DNA of 9,937 nt from JBAZTO01 sp041661865 (GTDB lineage: Bacteria > Planctomycetota > Phycisphaerae > SM23-33). Below are positions 6,203 through 9,937 of this stretch, piece by piece (positions within the stretch are counted from its first letter, which is position 1; every line of letters begins with the position of its first letter). The notes under the pieces were generated by a model that saw only the letters and a program-made list of their open reading frames with translations, ran no database searches and was not told where the DNA came from. Made by a program: the position numbers and the translations under genes. The stretch is from the NCBI GenBank assembly GCA_041661865.1, contig JBAZTO010000080.1, positions 1 through 9,937 on the forward strand, given 5' to 3'.

Positions 6203-7036
6203 CTAGGCCTGTGCGGGCGCCTGGCCGGCCTCGGGGGCGGCCGGTGCTTCCGGGGCCGCCTGGCCTTCCTCTTCGGCCCGCGCGGTGGCGCGGCGGCTGC
6301 TGCGGCGACGTCCGCCGGCCCCTGCCTCGCCCGCTTCCACGTCGAACTTGTCCCGGGCGCCGGTGCCTGCGGCGACGGCCTGGCACATCTGGTAAACCAC
6401 CAGGTCGATGGCCCGCATGGCGTCGTCATTGCCGGGAATCGGAATGTCGATCATGTCCGGGTCGCTGTCGGTGTCCAGCAGGCAGACCACGGGGATGCCC
6501 ATCTTGCGGGCTTCGCGGACGGCGTTGATCTCGCGCCGCTGGTCGATGACGACCATCGCGCCGGGCAGGCGGGTCATCTTGCGGATGCCGCCCAGGTTGC
6601 GGCGGATCTTGCGGATCTCGCGACGCAGCGAGGAGCCTTCCTTCTTGGAATAGGTGTCCAACTGGCCGTCGGTCTCGAGCTGTTCGAGGTGGTCCAGGCG
6701 AGCGACGCGCTTGCGGATTTCGCCGAAGTTCGTCAGCGTGCCGCCCAGCCAGCGGTCATTGACCCAGTGCATGCCCACGGCGGTGGCGTGTTCTTCGACG
6801 GCCTTGCGGGCCTGACGCTTGGTGCCCACGAACATCACATCCTTGCCGCCGGCCACCACCTGGGTGATGAACTTGCGGCCCAGCAGGATGCCCTTGAGGG
6901 TTTCCTTGACGTCGATGATGTGGATGAGGTTCCGCTTGCCGAAGATATAGGGCTTCATCTTCGGGTTCCAGCGGCTGACGCGATGTCCGAAATGAACGCC
7001 CGCGTCGATCAGATCTTTAACCAATTGCTCTGCCAA
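6203..7036 (-). CDS. rpsB: 30S ribosomal protein S2, TTG start
   Basis: S2 is a structural protein of the small ribosomal subunit. The 277-residue product shows both S2 signatures: GVHFGHRVSRWNPKMKPYIFG at about residues 13-33 and the stretch PGAMVVIDQRREINAVREARKMGIP at about 158-182, followed by DTDSDPD and the PGNDDAMRAI motif (201-210). The start is set at TTG (7034-7036): a strong GGAGGTG lies about six bases upstream and the reading MAEQLVKDLIDAGVHFGHR is the usual S2 N-terminus. The frame runs 26 codons further upstream, but those codons cover the ribosome site and a leader hairpin. After about residue 232 the protein carries an extra tail of some 45 residues, first Arg/Gly/Ala-rich and then Ala/Pro/Glu-rich, beyond the usual end of the protein. 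It heads the rpsB-tsf-pyrH-frr cluster. TAGAAT on the reverse strand (7125-7130) is a fair -10 without a clear -35. Confidence 0.95.
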   Translation of the reverse strand: MAEQLVKDLIDAGVHFGHRVSRWNPKMKPYIFGKRNLIHIIDVKETLKGILLGRKFITQVVAGGKDVMFVGTKRQARKAVEEHATAVGMHWVNDRWLGGTLTNFGEIRKRVARLDHLEQLETDGQLDTYSKKEGSSLRREIRKIRRNLGGIRKMTRLPGAMVVIDQRREINAVREARKMGIPVVCLLDTDSDPDMIDIPIPGNDDAMRAIDLVVYQMCQAVAAGTGARDKFDVEAGEAGAGGRRRSSRRATARAEEEGQAAPEAPAAPEAGQAPAQA

Positions 7037-7056
7037 TTCGCACCTCCGCCTTCGGG

Positions 7057-7100
7057 CCTGGATTGATGCCTCGCCGCAGCAGAGGCAATAAGCATCCAGG
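7057..7100 (-). promoter_or_regulatory. hairpin in the rpsB leader
   Basis: CCTGGAT (7057-7063) pairs with ATCCAGG (7094-7100), and inside it TGCCTC (7067-7072) pairs with GAGGCA (7082-7087), leaving a 9-base terminal loop and small internal bulges. The hairpin ends about ten bases before the GGAGGTG ribosome site. A leader structure in this place could be a feedback site for S2, as reported for rpsB in some other bacteria; that role is inference here. Confidence 0.45.
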
Positions 7101-7240
7101 CAACGAGGTCGCAAACCTAAAAGGATTCTATCCGCCTGATGTCACCAGCGTGGAGAAACACTCTCCTCGCCCATCAAACGAGCTTCGTAGGCTAGCATTG
7201 CCGGCCGGGGGGGTCAAGGCCTTATGTCATTAATTTTCCC

Positions 7241-7273
7241 GGCGTGAACGGCCTTCTTCCGGCTCGTCACGCC
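7241..7273. other. hairpin in the trpA-rpsB gap
   Basis: GGCGTGA (7241-7247) pairs with TCACGCC (7267-7273), with a GC-rich interior that can pair further (GGCC against GGC-type bases). It lies about 55 bases past the trpA stop. No T-tract follows in the reverse direction, so it is not a standard terminator, though it may be the 3' end of the trpBA transcript. The rest of the gap, 7101-7328, holds a seven-G run near 7207 and a pyrimidine tract with twofold CTAACCT at about 7304-7328; I see no gene in it. Confidence 0.35.
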
Positions 7274-7328
7274 CTACCGTTACTGTAGTTGCCCGTCATC
7301 TCACCCCTAACCTCCCCCCTCTAACCTT

Positions 7329-8147
7329 TCAAGCAATCGGCTTGAGTAGTTCGCTGACGAAGTCTCCCGCCTGCTTGACTAGTTGTTCGCGCGGGTCGGA
7401 GGCGGCCTGGGCGATCCGGGCGACGATGGCTGAGCCGACGATCGCGCCATCGGCGACCTGGCAGACCGTCTCGACGGTGGCGGCGTTGCTGACGCCGAAG
7501 CCCACGCAGATGGGCGTGTCGGTGAGTTTTCGCAGGTCGGTCACCGCGGCGACGGTGGCCTGGGGCAGGGCGGTTCGCTGACCGGTGATGCCCGAAACGC
7601 TGACGTAGTAGAGGAAGCCGCGGCTGTGGGCGGCGATGGCCCGGCGGCGATCCGGCGTGGAGGTCGGCGCGACGAGCATGATGTTGCACAGGCCCGCGGC
7701 GGCGGCCAGCGGCTCGACGGTGGCAGCCTCTTCCAGCGGCAGGTCGGGAATAATCACGCCGTCGATGCCGGCCTGGGCGGCGTCGGCCAGGAACTTAGCG
7801 GTTCCGTGGCGGAAGACGATGGAGTAGCTGACCATCGCGACCAGGGCCAGCTTGCCGCCATCTCGGCGGTAGCGGGCGACAGCCTGGAAGATTTTGTCGC
7901 TGGTCACCCCGGCGGCCAGGGCCTGCGTGTAGGAGGCCTGGATCACCGGCCCGTCGGCCACCGGGTCGGAAAAGGGGATGCCCAGTTCGCAGACCCGCAC
8001 GCCGCGGGCCTCGAAGTCCGCCAGCAGCGCGACGGTCGTGTCCAGGTCGGGAAACCCAGCCGTAATGAACGGCAGCAAGGCCTTCTTGCCGGCGGATCGC
8101 AACTGAGAGAACGCCTGGGTGAGTCTGTTATCCTGCAGTTTTGTCAT
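7329..8147 (-). CDS. trpA: tryptophan synthase alpha subunit
   Basis: TrpA cleaves indole-3-glycerol phosphate to indole and glyceraldehyde 3-phosphate; indole is channelled to TrpB. The 272-residue TIM barrel is of normal length (E. coli 268). LLPFITAGFPD (24-34) is present, and CELGIPFSDPVADGP (53-67) carries the catalytic pair, Glu54 and Asp65, corresponding to Glu49 and Asp60 of the Salmonella enzyme. Phosphate-binding loops are seen in YYVSVSGITG, GFGVSN and GAIVGSAIV toward the C-terminus. The ATG at 8145-8147 has AAGGA about eight bases upstream. It follows trpB in the same direction after a 117-base gap filled by a palindromic repeat, so the pair is probably one transcript, with rpsB beginning 292 bases further on. 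No other trp genes are in the window. Confidence 0.96.
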   Translation of the reverse strand: MTKLQDNRLTQAFSQLRSAGKKALLPFITAGFPDLDTTVALLADFEARGVRVCELGIPFSDPVADGPVIQASYTQALAAGVTSDKIFQAVARYRRDGGKLALVAMVSYSIVFRHGTAKFLADAAQAGIDGVIIPDLPLEEAATVEPLAAAAGLCNIMLVAPTSTPDRRRAIAAHSRGFLYYVSVSGITGQRTALPQATVAAVTDLRKLTDTPICVGFGVSNAATVETVCQVADGAIVGSAIVARIAQAASDPREQLVKQAGDFVSELLKPIA

Positions 8148-8167
8148 AGGTCTTCCTTCGACACCTA

Positions 8168-8272
8168 AGAAATCACAAAGATCACGAAGTGCACGAAGAT
8201 CTCAAAGTTAACGAATTTCATGCTTTCCTTCGTGGCCTTTGTGTTCTTGGCGATCTTCGTGACTTTATTTCT
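8168..8272. repeat. long imperfect palindrome in the trpB-trpA gap, overlapping the trpB stop
   Basis: Two arms of about 50 bases meet at a CATG centre (8219-8222). The left arm reads AGAAATCACAAAGATCACGA and onward from 8168; the right arm in reverse complement reads AGAAATAAAGTCACGAAGAT and onward, with a few gaps and mismatches, both continuing through CACAAAG/CACGAA-type words. It has a much lower GC content than the surrounding genes. The right arm includes the TAA stop of trpB (8265-8267) and its last codons. It resembles widely dispersed CACAAAG..CTTTGTG intergenic palindromes and could form a large hairpin in the trpBA mRNA. Confidence 0.65.
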
Positions 8273-9476
8273 GTTTCTTCCGTTCCAGGATCGCCGCGAT
8301 TTCGTTGCAGTCCTTGTCGCCCCGGCCTGACAGGCAGACCAGGATGATCTTGTCCTTGCCCAGCGTGGGGGCCAGCTTGATGGCCCCAGCCACCGCGTGG
8401 GCCGACTCGAGGGCGGGGATGATGCCCTCGGTGCGGCTGAGGGTGACGACGGCATCCAGGGCCTCGTCGTCGCTGGCAGCGGTGTAGCTCACGCGGCCGC
8501 TTTCCTTCCAGTAGGAGTGCTCGGGCCCCACGCCGGGATAGTCCAGCCCAGCCGAGACGCTGTGCACCGGCGCAGTCTGGCCGTCGGCGTCCTGGAGCAC
8601 ATAACTGAGGCTGCCATGCAGCACGCCGGGCGAGCCCTGGCTGAGCGTGGCCGCATGGTCGCCGAGCTTCATCCCGCGCCCGCCGGCCTCCACGCCGATC
8701 ATCGCCACCGACGTGTCGGTGATCATCGGGGCGAACATGCCGGCTGCGTTGGACCCGCCGCCCACGCAGGCGATCACGTAGTCGGGCAGGCGGCCCTGGG
8801 ACGCGAGCATCTGGGCCCGCGCCTCGCGCCCGATGCAGCTCTGGAACTCGCGGACCATGATCGGGAAGGGGTGCGGGCCGGCTACGCTGCCGATGATGTA
8901 GTGCGTGCCCTCGACGCTGCCCATCCAGTCGCGCATCGCCTCGTTGAGGGCGTCCTTCAGCGTACACTGGCCGCTGCTGACGGGCACGACGCGCGCCCCC
9001 AGCAACTGCATGCGGAAGACGTTGAGGCTCTGGCGGCGGATGTCCTCGGTGCCCATGTACACGTCGCACTCCAGGCCGAAGACTGCCGCCGCCGTCGCGG
9101 TGGCCACGCCGTGCTGGCCGGCGCCGGTCTCGGCGATCACGCGCTTCTTGCCCATCCGCAGCGTCAGCAGCGCCTGGCCGAGGGTGTTGTTGATCTTGTG
9201 CGCGCCAGTGTGGTTCATGTCCTCGCGCTTGAGGTAGATCCGCGCCCCGCCCAGCTTGTCGCTGAGGCGCTGGGCGAAGTACAGCTCGCTGGGCCGGCCG
9301 GCAATGTCCCGGTAGCAGCGGTCCAGTTCAGCCAGGAAGGCCGGGTCGGCCTGGGCGGCGTTGAACTGGTCCTCAAGCTGCCGCAGGGCGGCCATGAGGG
9401 TTTCGGGCACAAACTGCCCGCCGAATGGGCCGAAGTAGCCGGGACGGTCGTGTGTGTTTTTCGAGGTTGTGGTCAT
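8265..9476 (-). CDS. trpB: tryptophan synthase beta subunit (TrpB1 type)
   Basis: TrpB is the PLP enzyme that condenses indole with serine to give tryptophan, in an alpha2-beta2 complex with TrpA. The 403-residue product matches the TrpB1 family (E. coli 397). GYFGPFGGQFVPETL (13-27) is the standard N-terminus. KREDMNHTGAHKINN (83-97) contains the PLP Schiff-base lysine, Lys94 (Lys87 in Salmonella). AETGAGQHG (115-123) carries the catalytic Glu116, GGGSNA (239-244) binds the PLP phosphate, and LSGRGDKD near 384-391 supplies the serine facing the PLP ring nitrogen. The frame is open to 9548, but the ATG at 9474-9476 gives the family N-terminus, with a weak AAGAGAA a few bases upstream. Its last codons and stop fall within a dispersed palindrome, suggesting the repeat landed at the very end of the gene. 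Confidence 0.97.
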   Translation of the reverse strand: MTTTSKNTHDRPGYFGPFGGQFVPETLMAALRQLEDQFNAAQADPAFLAELDRCYRDIAGRPSELYFAQRLSDKLGGARIYLKREDMNHTGAHKINNTLGQALLTLRMGKKRVIAETGAGQHGVATATAAAVFGLECDVYMGTEDIRRQSLNVFRMQLLGARVVPVSSGQCTLKDALNEAMRDWMGSVEGTHYIIGSVAGPHPFPIMVREFQSCIGREARAQMLASQGRLPDYVIACVGGGSNAAGMFAPMITDTSVAMIGVEAGGRGMKLGDHAATLSQGSPGVLHGSLSYVLQDADGQTAPVHSVSAGLDYPGVGPEHSYWKESGRVSYTAASDDEALDAVVTLSRTEGIIPALESAHAVAGAIKLAPTLGKDKIILVCLSGRGDKDCNEIAAILERKKQK

Positions 9477-9608
9477 AGGGTTCTCTTTTCCGCGGCCATG
9501 ATACCCGTTTCGGCGGTGCCGGAATACCGGATTGCGATCACCAAACAACGCGCCAGGGCCGAAGCTATTGAGGTTACTGGAACAGGAAGCAGGATGGATA
9601 GGGAAAGG

Positions 9609-9633
9609 TTATTGGCGCGCAGGGCGCCAATAA
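9609..9633 (-). promoter_or_regulatory. hairpin in the trpB upstream region
   Basis: TTATTGGCGC (9609-9618) and GCGCCAATAA (9624-9633) form a perfect 10-bp stem with a 5-base loop, about 130 bases before the trpB start codon. It could be part of a trpBA leader (terminator or attenuator) or an operator palindrome. No T-tract follows it in the trpB direction, which argues against a simple terminator. Confidence 0.4.
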
Positions 9634-9768
9634 TGCGAGGCGGCAACGATGAACAGGGCTTCAATCCGCATCATGCCCATATCATACGACAACTCCCCGC
9701 TCGCTGCACGCGAAAATCGCGACCTAACCCGGCCCGGCGCCCCGACACCTGCCGGCGCTGGTGTAACG

Positions 9769-9783
9769 TATTGTGTGTAAGTT
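9769..9783 (+). repeat. 15-bp inverted match to 100-114 (right copy)
   Basis: TATTGTGTGTAAGTT is the exact reverse complement of bases 100-114. The flank toward 9763 (GTGTAACG) remains similar to the reversed left flank with single-base gaps. A possible gene start at 9916 lies on the AAGTT side, and the partial gene at 2-115 also lies on the AAGTT side of its copy. Confidence 0.45.
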
Positions 9784-9793
9784 TGGCGTTGGT

Positions 9794-9848
9794 TGTCATG
9801 GGCTGGAGCAGAGGCGAGCGTAGCGAGCCGCAGCGCAGGCCCATGACA
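9794..9848. repeat. 55-bp imperfect palindrome with GCGAGCG core
   Basis: TGTCATGGGC (9794-9803) and GCCCATGACA (9839-9848) are perfect 10-bp arms. The interior continues with partial pairing and has the direct repeat GCGAGC-GTA-GCGAGC (9814-9828). This looks like a dispersed extragenic palindrome rather than a terminator, as no T-tract follows on either strand. Confidence 0.55.
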
Positions 9849-9860
9849 CGGCGCAAAAAG

Positions 9861-9916
9861 TTGGGTACGTAATCCTTTTTTCACCGCCAAGTGATAGAAG
9901 GGAGTGACGTACCCAA
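9861..9916 (+). promoter_or_regulatory. inverted repeat around a possible translation start
   Basis: TTGGGTACGT (9861-9870) and ACGTACCCAA (9907-9916) form a perfect 10-bp stem with a 36-base loop. The loop contains GGGAG (9900-9904), and the right arm ends on the A of the ATG at 9916. If transcribed, it would fold next to the start of the downstream gene and could limit its translation. Confidence 0.4.
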
Positions 9917-9937
9917 TGTCCAACACGGACGGCTTGG
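9916..9937 (+). CDS. possible start of a forward gene (3' truncated by window edge)
   Basis: ATG at 9916 opens a frame reading MSNTDGL to the window edge, with GGGAG 11 bases upstream, a slightly long spacing. Seven residues are too few for recognition. The repeats just before it, and the inverted 15-bp match to the end of the partial gene at 2-115, make a transposase one possibility, but this is unproven. Confidence 0.3.

Larger units (their letters stand above)
9477..9915. other. gene-poor, repeat-rich region upstream of trpB
   Basis: About 440 bases carry no convincing gene on either strand. They hold the trpB leader, a 10-bp-stem hairpin (9609-9633), one copy of the 15-bp inverted match (9769-9783), a 55-bp palindrome with a GCGAGCGTAGCGAGC core (9794-9848), and a 10-bp inverted repeat around a possible ribosome site (9861-9916). 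No clear trpB promoter was found; the best reverse-strand candidates are weak. No run of Trp codons typical of a trp leader peptide is seen. Confidence 0.5.

Noticed and set aside
9594..9872. Possible 92-codon forward gene starting at ATG 9594 upstream of trpB
   Set aside because: A GGAAG lies just ahead, but the frame reads through a hairpin, the 15-bp repeat and the GCGAGCG palindrome, and its GERSEPQ-like translation is typical of a repeat read as protein.
1..9937. tRNA, rRNA, CRISPR array, toxin-antitoxin or phage genes
   Set aside because: No tRNA cloverleaf, rRNA segment, regularly spaced repeats or recognisable defence or phage protein was seen on reading both strands.

Overview
The window is a chromosomal stretch of a high-GC bacterium carrying mostly housekeeping genes. 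I infer Planctomycetota (perhaps a Phycisphaerae-like lineage) with moderate confidence. The grounds are a coding GC of about 65-68% in hand-counted lines, bacterial-type Shine-Dalgarno sites, and intergenic GGGTGCC-type double hairpins and CACAAAG/CACGAAG-type imperfect palindromes, which I associate with planctomycete genomes from general knowledge. No rRNA, tRNA, CRISPR array or complete mobile element is visible.

Layout. Bases 2-115 hold the C-terminus of an unrecognised protein. Then come three forward genes: a class I SAM-dependent methyltransferase of clearly lower GC (228-989), glutaminyl-tRNA synthetase glnS (1159-2850), and a xylose-isomerase-like TIM-barrel sugar phosphate isomerase/epimerase (2997-3755). 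These converge on a long reverse-strand block. Read in its own direction that block is trpB (9476-8265), trpA (8147-7329), rpsB (7036-6203), tsf (6060-5260), pyrH (5109-4390) and frr (4382-3822). The last four form the widely conserved rpsB-tsf-pyrH-frr cluster (ribosomal protein S2, EF-Ts, UMP kinase, ribosome recycling factor). trpB and trpA encode the two subunits of tryptophan synthase. The right edge (9477-9937) has about 440 bases without a convincing gene, filled with inverted repeats, and ends at the possible start of another forward gene (9916).

How it works together. glnS, rpsB, tsf and frr all serve translation, pyrH supplies UDP for RNA synthesis, and trpBA makes the last two steps of tryptophan synthesis. 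Nothing in the coding part looks like a new system. The less ordinary content lies between the genes: a 73-bp double-hairpin element and a matching half copy either side of glnS; long imperfect palindromes in the trpB-trpA and rpsB-tsf gaps; a terminator-like hairpin followed by a promoter-like pair between tsf and pyrH; a leader hairpin ahead of rpsB, which appears to start at TTG; and a 15-bp sequence at the left edge repeated in inverted orientation at the right edge, which may mark the ends of an insertion sequence. All starts, promoters and functions are read by eye and were not tested against any database.
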